Shown: positions 35,640 to 47,509 of the stretch, piece after piece
Layout of the letters: each line of letters opens with the position of its first letter
Position numbering within the stretch: position 1 is the first letter of the stretch
Source of the DNA: Bactrocera neohumeralis
Lineage: Eukaryota > Arthropoda > Insecta > Diptera > Tephritidae
Length of the DNA stretch: 64,000 nucleotides
NCBI RefSeq assembly: GCF_024586455.1
Contig: NC_065920.1
Coordinates: forward strand, 15,152,144 to 15,216,143
Reading direction: 5' to 3'
Notes under the pieces: model-generated
The model's input: only the letters and a program-made list of their open reading frames with translations
Database searches by the model: none
What the model was told of the DNA's origin: nothing
Position numbers and translations under genes: made by a program

Positions 35640-36524
35640 GTGGATCTCGTGGCCAACGACCTTTAAAAACCAACTTGAAGAACGAGGCTTTCAGGTGGTT
35701 GCAGACGATGAAACTTTTCTGGTAAAAGAAAATTCCTGAACACCGTTTACGATATAAGCAAAGGGTATCTGATTGTAAGTACCAAGCGACGGTTTGAAAT
35801 GGATAAGCCATAAATCCAAATAAACGGAGTTTTATTTACTAGGGGATACAAAACCTATATTATTACTCTTCTCTCGATGAGAGACTATATTCCTCAAAGG
35901 TGGACAGGGTGAAGTATTTGGAGGTTATCCCTGATAGGTAGCTGTTATGGAAGATAACCATTGAAGGATCATCTGATCTGATCAGTGGATTTGTGGACGG
36001 GGTGAAGCCGTTGTAGAAGACTGCAGTAAACTTTTTGACTGATGAACCGAAGTTAAAATTAGAGTAGGTGATGGAGCCTCCTGTCGAAAGCTTTAAATCA
36101 ACTCTAGTTTTAGAATACTAGACCTCTATAGTCTCTTTCAACAGCGGGTAGCTGTGTGCTGATGTGATGCTCCGAAGAAGAAGAAGAACTATTGGCAATT
36201 AGCAAAGTCGATCTCGCCCCAGTCAGAGGTGTTCTGACAAGACACAGCCACAAGGTGCGACTAAATATTTTATCAGACGATCTTTGCCAAAGCTGTATGG
36301 AGAAAGTCAAGGTAGATTCATTTTCTCACTTCCTGCTCTCTTGCCCAGCTTTGTGGGATCGGGATTGAAATATTTCGGTAGACACACCTTTGGTGAATAT
36401 CATAAGTGGTTATGTCAGTCGAGGATATTCTGTCCTTTTCATAGTTTTTTGTTACGTGGCTATCCCAACTCGTCTTCAAATGTTGCAGCGCACCTGGAGA
36501 GGATGGTTCACCTTCTCACTTTAT
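35640..36524 (+). mobile_element. Jockey/R1-type non-LTR polymerase relic, RT to carboxy terminus
   Basis: A VADD remnant of the catalytic loop lies at about 35696-35712 in the frame FQVVADDETFLVKEN, lacking the usual Tyr. It is followed by VDRVKYLEVIPDR and LLWKITIEG at 35900-35965, the conserved post-YADD strands. The end is recognisable at 36205-36372: LAPVRGVLTRHSHKVRL, then LCQSCMEKVKVD and FSHFLLSCPAL, a complete C-x2-C-x10-H-x4-C box as in jockey/R1-type proteins, closed by TGA at about 36370. Roughly 300 residues between the two parts have been lost or are unreadable. The relic is followed by the tail repeat at 36525-36665. Confidence 0.75.
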
Positions 36525-36665
36525 CTTCAAATGGCTGTTCTTTGTCTACCCAGAGTATAATCTAGCACCGGAAGTCGTGAGGTGTTTGAGCCGTATGTAA
36601 AAGAATCGTTTCTATCCTCGTTGTTTTCTCTTGGGTGAACATCTGAATATTGCTCCATCCTCCCT
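36525..36665 (+). repeat. 3' tail repeat of the preceding non-LTR family
   Basis: Matches 27905-28062 in five ordered blocks, including ACCGGAAGTCGTGAG. Its position just after a polymerase end suggests a 3' untranslated region. No poly-A tail is visible at its end. Confidence 0.65.
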
Positions 36666-38372
36666 TTCTCATATCATAGTATAAAATATTGATCGGTACA
36701 GAAGTTAATACATAAAGTATTACTACTCTTCGACAATTTTTCACACCATCTAAACACTAAATTTCAAATATATCGATTCAATTTCTATTTTCCTTTGCAT
36801 GAACTTAGAGTTACCCAAATGACAATTGAAACATCGTGTAAACGTCTCTTATCTACGCAATTCTACTCACACCCCAAAAGTTGGCCCAAACGCAAACACG
36901 CACTTACGCACGTCTCTACAAAATTACAAAATCACAGCACCGCCTGATTATCTCCCCCAACCCCGGCGTTGCACGCTGATAAAGACAAGATGAAATTGAG
37001 GCTACTTTAAGAAGCGGAAGATGAAAAGCAGACAACAACAACAGCATGCAAATATTGCCGAACAACTTTATTAAGATAACATAATTTTTACCGTCTGTCT
37101 CTTGGCTGTCACTTTGCCAACTGACAATTAGAGAAGTTTATCATGCGACAGGGCAGCACTGGCGAAATTGGCGTGTTCCACCAGCGAGGAGGTCTTACCA
37201 AAGTCACTGCCTAATGAACGACGGAGTGGGAGAGTGCATGCGCTTGCCAGATAATAATGATAATACGGCAATGATTCCACACCAACAAGAGTCATTCGAC
37301 GTCTTGTTATTGTTGTTTTGCACTTCTTTGTTTGTTTCGCTGAGGAAATGTGGCAGCTTGTGTCTTATGTCACTGCTACTGCTGTTGTGCTCTCCTACTG
37401 TTTGATGTTTATAGCAACTATAGATAAACACACACATATACAGATGCAAGTCTCCTCATACCAACTTGTGCGCTGTCATTGTCTGCAACGCCGTTATCCC
37501 CGCCAACGTTACTGTTATTCTTGCTGCCACTAACGCTATCATCATTGCCCATTTTCAGCGCTGCATGTCAGCCGGCGTTTATTTGCTCATTTGCCGTTCA
37601 ATCAGCGCCATCGGCAATAGCACGCCACACAGCGTCGTGTAAAGTCGAAGAAACAAATGAAAATGAACGAGTGCGTTGCTCACACTCTGTGCCAGCTAGT
37701 TCCTCCATTCAGCGCTGCTTGCCTTATTGATGGCTCCTCATCGTTTCGCTTGCTCCGTTCACTTCATCATGTACAGCCTACAGCCTATCACTTGATTGCG
37801 TGGCCGGCGCTATCGCATTGCAAGGCGTTCATTATAATTGCTGCTAGATGAGCAGGCAAAACTTTGCGCTCGACTCGACTCGACGCGGCCGCCGTGCAAA
37901 GTTGCCAATACAAATTTCGAACTCAGACGCATTTGCGCCTGTGCGCTTGTGTTTGTGTGTGCGTTGGCTTCCTACTGAATGCCTGTAAAAATGGTTCAAA
38001 GTCGTGTAGCGGCGGCTGGCAGGGGCGCTGAGTACTGCTTGTGGGTGGCTGGTTGGGCCGCTGATGATTATGCTCGGGTGTGTGCGGCGTTGGAGTGTGT
38101 AGGAGTGCGCACTTATCGCACGGCTTGCGTCGTTCAAAGTTTTTGAAAAAGTGCCGCCGGCTTAATTTTCCATCATTTGAACATTAGGCCATTGAGGATT
38201 AGCAAAAAGGAGGAAAAAGGAAACAAAAAATGCCGACAAACGCACATCACTTTTTGTCGGGATGAGCGTCGACACTGTCGTTGCAGAAAAATAGAAGCGA
38301 CAAACTCATCATTACCAATAGCACCAGCCTTAGCAGCCTTGTACGCACCAGCAGCCAACATTGATGGAAGAG
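36666..38372. other. Low-repeat island
   Basis: No transposon recognised. The stretch 37200-38150 is comparatively GC-rich. Open frames of 60-97 codons on both strands overlap one another and resemble nothing known; none is supported as an exon. Confidence 0.4.
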
Positions 38373-39230
38373 TGTAAATCGTGTACTGAGAGAAAGGGAT
38401 GTAATTGAGTGGAACAGAGAAATGGAATTGATACATTGACAAGCATTGGAATTGGAAATGGAACGAAGTGAAATTTAACCAAATCACAAAAGTGATGCCG
38501 TAAAGAAGGAAGGGAATAAAGTGAGTTTGTGTATTGAAAGAAAGGAATGGAATCGATTGGAACAGAGAATAGGAACTGAAACTGAAAAATTGAAAATGGA
38601 ACGATGTGAAATGTGAGACATATCACAAAAGTGATTTGGAACACTATGAATTGGGAAGAGAATAGGGTGATAAAGTATATACTAAAAATTATTGAGAAAA
38701 GTATTATAATATTGATGAAATGTCACTTAGTGGAATTGAAAAAGTGAAACAGAATACTATACAAGTAAAATTAATCGGATGAATGGCCCAAATTGAAATG
38801 ATACGAATGAAAATAAGACTGATGAAGAAAATTATTGGTAAAGTGCAATTTCAGTAATATGGTATATATTAAAAATGATTGAAGAAAAAATGAACTGGAA
38901 ATAACACAAAGTGAAATGGAACAATTTAAAATTAAGACTGATGGAGAAGATTATACATAGCTGTTGTGCAATGTGGAATGAAAAAAAAAACAAAACGAAA
39001 ATGGAACGGAATGAAACGGAAGTGGAACAAATTGAAATTATACATTTCAAGAAAAGAGTAGGAAAGAAACAAAACGAAAGTGGAATAAAATGAAAATAAA
39101 CGGAATAGGAATGGAATGAAGTGGAACTAGAACAAAATGAAATGATGCATATCCAAAAAGAGTAGGAAAGATTTTTTGTTGTACTCCGCAAAGTGCATTG
39201 AAACAAAGTGAAACGGAACACCATGAAACA
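38373..39230. repeat. Purine-rich GGAAT/GAAATGGAA minisatellite
   Basis: The plus strand is a run of GGAATGGAA, GTGGAAC, AAATGAAA and close variants. Longer repeats are embedded: GTGTA(C/T)TGA(G/A)AG at 38381 and 38529, and ATCACAAAAGTGAT at 38483 and 38622, indicate a 139-148 bp unit in tandem. AAAGAGTAGGAAAGA recurs at about 39053 and 39157. Minus-strand open frames such as 38330-38644 and 38832-39236, rich in F, S, I and P, are products of this composition. Confidence 0.8.
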
Positions 39231-40879
39231 GAACACAGCGGCATATAAGAATTTACTTAAAATTACAATAATAATTTAAAGGGAAATTAAAAATCGAATT
39301 TTTTGAAACGGAAATATAAACTGAGAAAACAACAATACTTAGCAAGCATGTATTTGAAACGAAACCTACTTCGACTGAAATGAATGCTGATGATTTCTTA
39401 CCGCGATATACGATTATTATTGGCAGTGTAGTGTCATACAAATATATACAGCGAACATCGAAGCCACCACAGCAAAATATGCACATCGACATGCCAACGA
39501 TGACACGGTGCTGGTGTACTACACAGTGACTTGCAGTGGTGAAAAAGCGAGCAAAAAAACAAGTCAAATGATTGTCATGCTGTGACAACAACACAGATAA
39601 CCTGAGGCCTGATATTGGTCGGCGATGCGTGTGTGTTGCAGAGTATACCTCTTAAGCACAAGGGTTTGGGGCTACCGGGCGTGTTTGTAGGCTGCAGTTT
39701 TTCTGTCAGCTGATAGTAATAATGCTCCGTTTTTCGCCGCGCGTCTGCCTTGCTGCACTGTGCACTTTTTGTCTGTCTTTACCGCCCTGTCGATGGCGTT
39801 TGTTTGTGTGTTTGCGGGTGTGTTTCTGTTTGTATTCGAGCCAAGTTCTCTTGTACAACAGCAGCTCTCCGGGGAACTTTAACAGCGCGCTTGTTGTCAG
39901 CCCGTTTGTCGCGCGCGTATTGTTTAACCAGCTTGCCGCCGCTTTACGGCCTAAAGTTTGCCGTTGTCGTTATGGCCGCCCGCTCGCCACCTGGCGTTTG
40001 CCTGTTGGCTTGGCTTGTAATGTTCCAAGTTTCAAGTGCTGCCTGCCAGAGATAGTAAATCAAACAAGCTCAAGACAAATATTGCCTCAGCGTACTCACA
40101 TGTATGTATGTGTGTGTGTTAGTTTGTTAATGTGCGCGCGTGTTTGATTTTGTTTGCTTGTGGGCGCGCTCCGGGATCAGCCAAAGTAAAAGTGACTAAG
40201 CAATCGCAAAGTATTTTATACGATGTGGCAGAGTGGCGGTAACACAAAGCTGCGTACTTCTCGACGCGGTAGCTAGTGAAATGGGGGCGTGTCGAACACT
40301 TTGACAATATTATTCATTTCTTTTATGAACTGCAAGCATTTCTCTCTATGATCGATGGCAAATGTGGCAGCTGGAAATGAAGTAATTTATATGGTATAAA
40401 TATTTGGTAGGGGCCTTCAGCGTTTAGGCACATCCAGCTCCGTACAAATGGCATACAAATCTTTGCGTATACATACCAATAACTAATAAATCAAGATAAT
40501 GTGGGGAACGGTGTATTTTATTGGAAATAAGTTGGTATTGAAGCAGTCATATCATCCGCATAGATGCAAAATTGCAAACCGCAAGCGTTTTCCTGTTGGT
40601 TTAAGGAAAAGAGGGCAGTAGTCTACCCCCAAAAGAGCTTCAAACGTTCTGTCGTTGGTTGTAATCTAATGCACATTGATTGTGTTGCTAATAAAATATG
40701 GCAGCTTAGGATAAATATGTCGCCTTGCTGTCTACTAAAGCAAAGCTTTAACGGTTTAAAATATCAAGCTGGGAAGTTTTCTACGTGCAGAACATTAACG
40801 GTTGAAATTAAACGAAATTTCAGCGGTTTCAGTATTTTTTGTTGATCGTTGCCAAATAGTCATGTTCTTGAAATACGCT
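39231..40879. other. Low-repeat island containing one longer ORF
   Basis: A GC-richer segment at 39600-40320 carries the longest open frame of the window (39722-40147), listed separately. No transposon recognised. A TATAAATA at 40395-40402 has a weak TTCAGC initiator-like site 24 bp downstream, which is too weak to call. Confidence 0.4.
39722..40147 (+). CDS. 141-codon ORF, probably not a gene
   Basis: An ATG-initiated uninterrupted frame, the longest in the window. The product begins MLRFSPRVCLAALCTFCLSL and is very rich in Cys, Leu, Val and Arg, partly because of GTGTGTTTG-type microsatellite sequence (39800-39830 and 40100-40140). The first 20-30 residues could act as a hydrophobic signal segment. 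I recognise no domain, and a second frame of 101 codons overlaps it in the same GC-rich stretch, which argues for composition rather than selection. Listed because a small secreted Cys-rich peptide cannot be excluded. Confidence 0.12.
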   Translation: MLRFSPRVCLAALCTFCLSLPPCRWRLFVCLRVCFCLYSSQVLLYNSSSPGNFNSALVVSPFVARVLFNQLAAALRPKVCRCRYGRPLATWRLPVGLACNVPSFKCCLPEIVNQTSSRQILPQRTHMYVCVCVSLLMCARV

Positions 40880-41371
40880 TCGTTGTTCTTCAGACGACAA
40901 TTGCTACTCTAACTTCTATTGGTCGGGCAATGAAACGTCAGCTCCATCTTCATCGATTGCGGAATCCATCTCCTGAGGTTATATTTTAACTAAAATTCAG
41001 TTGGCTGGAGAAGTGTTCTCTCCATAATTTCAGTATGCTGCAGGTTGCAGTTACAAGATCAACTCTGGGGTTCTACAAGAGTATGCTCCGGTTTTGAAAT
41101 TTTCTGTTAGTCGCCCCACCTTTTCGTATATTTTTCGAGCATTACACCTAGCGGCCAGCTTGTCATGCACTTCGTACTCACGCACCCTCTTTATTTGTCT
41201 GCAAATGCGTCTCGCTTTTCTCTTCAAATCTCGGTTTCCGAACACTGCCCAAGGAAAATCAGACAGCAAGGATTGTTGTGCTAAGTTCGGACGAGGTGAG
41301 ATGAGCACCGAAGACAGTGAAAGCAGTGGACCCCCAAAAGATGAAAGCATCAAAAAATTTCGAGTGCCCAT
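40880..41371 (-). mobile_element. RTE-like element, endonuclease-RT linker relic
   Basis: On the minus strand the frame from 41371 gives RKARRICRQIKRVREYEVHD and then NARKIYEKVGRLTENFKTGA. This is the lysine/arginine-rich linker preceding the reverse transcriptase in the RTE-like family. It continues ILKLWREHFSSQLN (about 41000-41040) and, after a stop, AIDEDGADVSLPDQ (40920-40960), the acidic stretch before the first RT motif LKNNKA. The RT core is absent. Stops at about 40980 and 40935 and at least one shift inactivate it. The same WREHF-ACIDIC-LKNNKA order begins the copy at 53950-55450. Confidence 0.78.
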
Positions 41372-41394
41372 AAAGTGAATTTGGTAGATAAAAC

Positions 41395-42060
41395 AGGCAC
41401 AACAGATAGCTCTGTGCGAAGTGGATGCCCCACGAGCTCACTTTTGACCAAAACAGCGACGAGTTGATGACTCGGAACAGTGTTTGGAGATGCTCAAGCA
41501 TAGTAAACCTGAGCTTTTGCGTCGATATGTGACAATAGATGAAACACGGCTCCATCATTTCGCACCGAAGTCCAATCGACAAACATCCAAGTGATCTGCA
41601 TGCGATGAACCCGCTCTAAAGCGTTGAAAATGCAACTGTCGGCTGGCAAAGTTACAGCGTCTATATTTTGAGATGCGCATGGAATCATTTTTATTGAATA
41701 CTTTGAAAAAAAAGCTATTATATATTGTTAATGGACGGTTTGAACGATTGAATCGCCAAAAAACATCCATGAAACGAGGTCGAAAATCCCATGAATTGGG
41801 TTCGAACTGCTACCTCCTCCACCGTATTCTCCATATCTGGCCCCAGCGACTATTTCCTGCACTCAGGTTTCAAAAGAATTTCCAAATCAGAGGCTTATTT
41901 TGAAGAAAAAGACAAATTCTGCTACTAAAATAGCATCGGAAAGTGGAAGACAGTGTAAAAAGTACAGTGTACACTCTTAAAGGGAGCTATGTTGAATAAA
42001 AAAAAATCCAGAAAAATTGGCTTTACTATGGTAGGCCGATGACTTTCAATTAATCTATTA
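41395..42060 (+). mobile_element. Mariner relic, group D
   Basis: Blocks in mariner order: AKWMPHELTFDQ (about 41418-41450), SEQCLEMLKHSKPELLRRY with VTIDETRLHHFAPKSNRQ (41475-41585), LLYIVNGRFERLN, HELGSNCYLL, PPPYSPYLAP and EAYFEEKDKFCY (to about 41930). The first two catalytic Asp segments are deleted or unreadable, and the third is Tyr (YSPY for YSPD). Frameshifts occur near 41465, between 41585 and 41690, and near 41855. The right end TATGGTAGGCCGATGACTTT at about 42028-42047 resembles the usual mariner terminal GTAGGCCG-GGACTTT phrase. Distinct from groups A, B, C and E. Confidence 0.8.
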
Positions 42061-43849
42061 CTTTATAGAATCTCCAACGTTTTCTTATTGGTGTTACAAT
42101 CGTGATGGCCAACTTAACAAAATTAACATTCAAGGTATCGAAATTTAAATTAATTGAGCTAACTCATGTACCATATATTTCATATCCCTTAACGCTCTCT
42201 CCGAAGGCTTATCTTGTAAAAACATACCTCGTATTGAGTGTGAAAATGCTTTCCCAAAGCGCACAGCTAAATTTTTGTCAATATGAAATATACTTTCTTA
42301 AATCATAGTTGAACATATTGTGTCCTCAACATTATATATGCATGCATTTGTCTATATGTATAAACTCGAATTTTGGTTGTCTTTTCTTATATTGGCTTTC
42401 TATAAAATATTTCGGTTTGAACAAATAAAATGCAACACTGCTGAAATGAAAATGAAATAAATACTCAACTGCTATTTCAATAGGCGTTCGTTTGCTTTTC
42501 TTGGAAATTTAATTGCTGTTGGCACAATTCATCACACAACTTGCTGGATTTTGCCGACTGACTTTAATTGTGAGTGTCAATTGTCAGAGAAATTTGTCAC
42601 AAAATGTCTTTGCCAACAACACTCAGTTGATATATATGATTGCATCTCTGAGCACATGTATGTGTGTGCGTGTGTGGGTGCATGGGAAGCAATAAATTTA
42701 ACGGTAACGCCTTTTTACGACCTTTCATTCAATGTTTGCCATATTTATGCTTTTATTTTTATATAAATTTGCAAGTGTGCATGTGAAACAGATGGTATTT
42801 ACCTTTGCTTGGCTTTGGATTTCATTTCATATTTTCATAATACACGCATTTTTTATACATATTTACGTAGATGTGTAAGTGTGTTTGGTCGTTTTTAAGT
42901 TTGTATTTTTATTTTTAATTTTCATGCTGCAATGACAAATGGCTGTCAGTTATTCAATTAACGCCTGACAAAATGCCTGCCGCCAGCCGAGCCCTGAGTA
43001 TGTCATAACCACGAATCTGATAAATAAAAAATGCGTAATTGTTTGTTCATGTGAGTGTGCGTGTGTGAATTTGTGACTGTAAGGACATGTGGGCTCTGTA
43101 CGGCGTATCTGTGTGTATGTATGTGTTATAACAAAAAATTAAATAAATTTAAATTGCGCAGGGTTTGCTTTGTGTGGTCTTAAAATTATATAAGGGCGTC
43201 GCAGTTTCGGGTGCAGCCGAACTTGAGCTGTTTTTGCCAAAGAAGAGCGACCCCAAGCCTCTAAAATATCAAGAATTCTGCGAGCGGAAATGTTAAAACT
43301 TACTGCTACTAATAAATCAAACGGCTTCCAGGAATTAATTATGTGGAAGCTTAAGCGATTCATGGCTTGATTTCGAATATTTTTATAAGAACATTGCAAT
43401 ATAAGCTTTTTTCTGATTTGTACTAAATTTTACTTATCTGATTTAAAAGGGCATACTATGGCCTAAGCAACCGTTTTACCAATTTTGTAATTCCACCAAG
43501 ATTTTTTCATATTAAATAAAGGAAATCTTATGAATAATTAATATGTATAAGGTACTATTGATCGGTATCTAGTACTAATTTTTAATTAAATTTAACTACT
43601 GCAAGGTTTTAACTATAACTATTTAGGGTTGGGTGTACAAATTGGACTATGAGTGAAATCAGACGGCAAACACATCTAACCAACTGTTAACCACCTTCTG
43701 ATTTTTTTCTACTTGACAGCACACAAACCAATTATCGTGGAAGTTATCAAAAAAGCACTCTACACAAATAGTACCCTCAAGTCATTTCATCTTACGTCCA
43801 AAAATGATCGAAATCGGATTGTAATATTTCAGGCGTCAGACATTAATAA
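42061..43849. other. Unassigned sequence
   Basis: No gene recognised. A TATAAGGGCG...TTTCGGGTGCAGCCGAACTT phrase at 43187-43226 resembles an end of a dispersed repeat known to me from flies, but nothing around it confirms this. GTGTG tracts at about 42660-42680 and 43045-43125. Confidence 0.35.
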
Positions 43850-44960
43850 AGGGTTCTTTTATAGTATATACCGGTACGGACATCAAAAAACGTCTTATTT
43901 TTTTACCGCTCTTTTAACATTTCTCTTCAATAAGGTTCGCCATTTCATCGTGGAGTGATATAAGATGCAACAATGAGTCGAAGTTATTAAAATTTACTAC
44001 CGAAACCTGAAGTCAGTGCTCTTAACTTTAAAAGCATTCAATTTATGGTAGGCGTAATCGTTCTGTCAGATCAACAATTGAGCGTCTAGTGGTAAATTTT
44101 AAATCCACAAGCACAGTAAAAAATTTTCCCGGTCCAAAGAGACAAAAAAGTGCCCATAGTGTCGAGAATATTCCTGCCACTAACGCATCAATTGAGGAAG
44201 ACCCAAATCAGTTTGCGTTTGGCATCTCTGTGCCGTCGTTGTTGAGAATTTTACGAATATATCATGACCTACATTCTCATAAGATCAAATTGACACAAGA
44301 ACTGAAGTCGCTTGATTTGAGCAACAACTCGAAAATGATCCGGATTTTCACCGAAAAATCATCTTCTGCGATAAGCCTCATTTCAGACTGAACGGCTTCG
44401 TCAATAAGAAAAATATGCGTTATTGGTCAGGCAGAAATCCACGCGTACTCTATAATTCACCATTGCATCCCCAAAGAATTAAGTTTTGATGCTGTTTATT
44501 GGCCGGCAGCATCATTGGGCCGTACTTCTTCTGTAATGGTGACGATCGGCACCTTAGTGTGAATGGGAATCGCTACCGGTCAATAATAACCGAATATTTT
44601 TGACCCGAATTGGATGATATGAGCTAGGACAATAAGTGATCCAACAGGACGGCGCCACAAGCCGCACAGCGAATGTCACAATTTATTTTTTGAAAGCAAA
44701 CTTTCGAAATGATCCAGTCAATTGGACGCTTCGATCGTGCAATTTGACGCCGTTAGACTATTTCCTGCGGAGCTACGGCAAGTCTATGGTCTATGTCAAC
44801 AAGCCAGCGAAGATTGATGAACCTCGTGCGAATATTTGACATGAAATTGCAGCAGTATCGGTTCAGTGTCAAATGAAATCGAGTTCCATACCTAATGGCA
44901 TCGGATGTATTTTCACAGGAATAAAGAATTTCATTGATATCCCAAGCCTTTTTTCTCTTA
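43850..44960 (+). mobile_element. Nearly full-length mariner-like relic, group C copy 4
   Basis: The longest group C copy. Successive blocks: EVIKIYYRN near 43980 (amino-terminal helix-turn-helix), SAHSVENIPATNASIEEDPN at about 44155, SVPSLLRILRIYHDLHSHKI then KLTQELKSLDL (44230-44320), FHRKIIFCDKPHFRLNGFVN with the first catalytic Asp (44345-44405), SVNGNRYRSIITEYF (about 44556-44600), IQQDGATSRTANVT with the second Asp (44639-44680), and RSCNLTPLDYFLRSYGKS with the third Asp (44735-44790), followed by YVNKPAKI. All three Asp survive, but at least four frameshifts and several stops make it inactive. Exact ends were not resolved: TAATAAAGGGTTC at about 43844 may be a decayed left terminus. 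Confidence 0.85.
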
Positions 44961-46908
44961 TTTAAAACAAAGCGCTCTATTGAAAACCCCGTTATATATA
45001 TTGTGCAATTTGTGAGGTTTCTTGAGGAAATTCAGACAATCTTTCTTTCTGGTAATAGTATATATGTCGCAATACCAAAAATGCATAAAATGTTTTTAAA
45101 CTATATCTAATATAAGAAAGTTGATATTATATAAGAACTTCAAACTCGTTTGGCTTTATACCATATATAAAGTCGTAAGTACTTCTAGGAAATTTGGCTC
45201 ACCTTACACTGTTGAGGGGAGTCTCGTCCCACTACCCATCAACTGCAAGCGTCTAATTACCTTTATTGCCTATATGTTCTGGGTATGCGTGTGTATATAT
45301 GCATATGCATATTCACCGCTTATTTACCTGTGCCTGCGTTTTAACCGGAAATCAATTTAAACAATTAATTTTAATTGAAATCAACATGATGCAAGTATCA
45401 ATTATAAAGCTATATATCTTTAAAGGAGCATGTGTGCGGTATATTCTGTACGAAAAGTGAATGGAAAATTGTGAAAAATATTGGTGGGGTACATATTTTG
45501 CGCAAAAGTTTCTATTCTTATAGATAAAAATAATTATTTTGTTTAAAGGCAAAGTTTTGGATGCAGCTCACGAAAAAATAGTTGTTTGTAGCTATATAAA
45601 TTAGGTTGCGCCAAAAAAACCAATAATTCCTTGTTGCTTGGTACTCTGAAAATTAAGTTCTTGTACACCTTTAAGAAAGCCTCTTCAAGTTTGACCTCTA
45701 AGTTGTAATGGGAAGATCCACCGACTTATATTTTTCTATTTTTTTCTTATTATCAGATTCAGGAAAACTCAAACCTCGTTCCTAGCTACTTGAAAAAGTA
45801 TTTCGTTTCTTAGATTTTGTTGGAAATTGTTCATAGAAACGCTACGAACTCTCTGTTACCATATATCATAATTGACCGGATGCTTTTTGCACATGTCCAA
45901 GTTTTGCTGTAATTACATTTTACACCTCTCATCATTGCCTCCTGAATACACACAATATATGTATTTACTTATGAATACTAATATTTATTTTCATATTTAT
46001 GCGGCATTACAATATATAAGCGAAAACATTTTTAAATATATGTACATATATGAGAGCATATGAACATATTTATATAAAGATACATGAGTCCAATTATTCA
46101 CCAACCCGGAAAATGAACGAAATTTTTAATTAGCGCCGTGAAGCGTAAGGAAACGCGGACAATAATTACATGCAAATAGGTTGTTGCAGCATTTGTGGCG
46201 ACAGCATGGTGCAGCAACGTTTGATAACGGAATACTTTATAAAATTCAATTGTTAAAATCCGTATATAACGCCAGAAGGATTAAGCAGGCTTTTATCGTA
46301 ACTGGATGCATTTATGATCGCTTTGAACTCAGAAATTGTAAATTTTTCCGTAAACACTCAAGACAACTTTTATATTGGCTCCAGTTAAGCGTTACACACA
46401 CATTGAACAAAATCTTTTTAGTTAAAAATTTTATCATACCATTTACTGTGGCACACCTTCTGAGCATAATTTGTGTATATTTTATTATAATTAAGCGCAA
46501 TTGATGCATATTTAATGAGTAAATCAATGAAAAATCTGAAATTATTGATTCTGGTTAATAAATATATTTTAATTATTGTTATTGTGCTTTCACATTGAGC
46601 GCGTAAAAGCTGTCGGCTTTAAAAGGCTGGTTAACGTTGTGGCTTCATATTGGTCAGTGGTTAAGTACAGCTCGAAGGTAAAGCCTTTGAGGTAAGCATT
46701 GCAGCGTTGCAGGGTGACTCGCATAGTGGTTTTCATTGAAAAGCGCAAAAAATATGATGAACACGAATGGAAGGCTCAGTATGGCTAGGATTAAACATGG
46801 ATTACCACCACAATTAGTACAAAAGGTCAATACCGTAACAAAGACTGAAATTATTAAAATAAAATAAAATTACATAGATGAAATATTTAACAAATAAATA
46901 TATAATCC
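44961..46908. other. Unassigned AT-rich sequence
   Basis: No gene or element recognised. A 107-codon frame at 46181-46504 shows no known domain. Confidence 0.4.
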
Positions 46909-46910
46909 TA

Positions 46911-47230
46911 CTGTGGGCAAAAATTAGTAAGATTTTTTATTTTGAATTGCACGCAAAAACTCATTCGACGAAATATTTTATCACAGTTGGTATGACTGTC
47001 ATTGACATCAGTGCCAAATATCATATCAAAAGAATCATTATTGTTTAGTGTACGCTTGTCCTTCAGAAGTATATAAAGTGCTTTCGGCGATCTTTACGAG
47101 GAATGGAATTATTCAACAAAAGAGTTCCATTGTATTTTGTGTGCGGAATCAAATTTCTGGTGGTGAAACGTTCTCTCATGTGGAAGATACCGGAAATGAT
47201 GATTTGAACTTATTGATGATAATAAATAAC
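46911..47230 (+). mobile_element. Mariner group B, 5' end fragment
   Basis: Starts with CTGTGGGCAAAAATTAGTAA immediately after TA (46909-46910). This left end is shared with the stub at 63476 and is inversely related to the right end at 7745-7752. An untranslated leader follows, then IQQKSSIVFCVRNQISGGET and FSHVEDTGNDDL at about 47110-47210, which I recognise as the start of the helix-turn-helix region of this mariner group. After about 47230 the match stops abruptly, so the catalytic domain and right end are missing. A 5' fragment left by deletion. Confidence 0.72.
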
Positions 47231-47509
47231 TTTATTCGATTTTTAGGTATTCTAGTACTTACTCAGCGTGGTCATAAATTAAGAAAATCAGCAAAAATTC
47301 CAATTTGACTTTTTTGTTTATATTATTGAAGGCATTTGCAAGTCTGCTTAACAATAATAAGGAAGATCCTATGGCTGTTATAAACTTATTTTTCTTCACT
47401 CTCCAACTTCATTTAAAGATAAATATTTCTGAATGAACTGCAGTCGGTACTCGGACCCTGATGTTGAATGATAACCTTCGCCTTTCGCATGGTCCAGTTT
47501 TACTTATTC
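47231..47509. other. Unassigned sequence
   Basis: Short interval between two element fragments; nothing recognised. Confidence 0.3.

Noticed and set aside
38832..39236. 134-codon minus-strand frame
   Set aside because: Composed of F, S, I, L and C from the complementary strand of a purine-rich minisatellite; no stop codons are expected there by composition.
39380..39410. NADD motif on the plus strand
   Set aside because: Very short frame without hydrophobic strands around it and without neighbouring RT motifs.
40395..40420. TATAAATA with TTCAGC 24 bp downstream
   Set aside because: Spacing is shorter than usual for fly core promoters and there is no downstream gene evidence.
40535..40580. 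YADDM on the minus strand, resembling an RT catalytic loop
   Set aside because: Neighbouring translated sequence shows none of the preceding or following RT motifs; judged coincidence.
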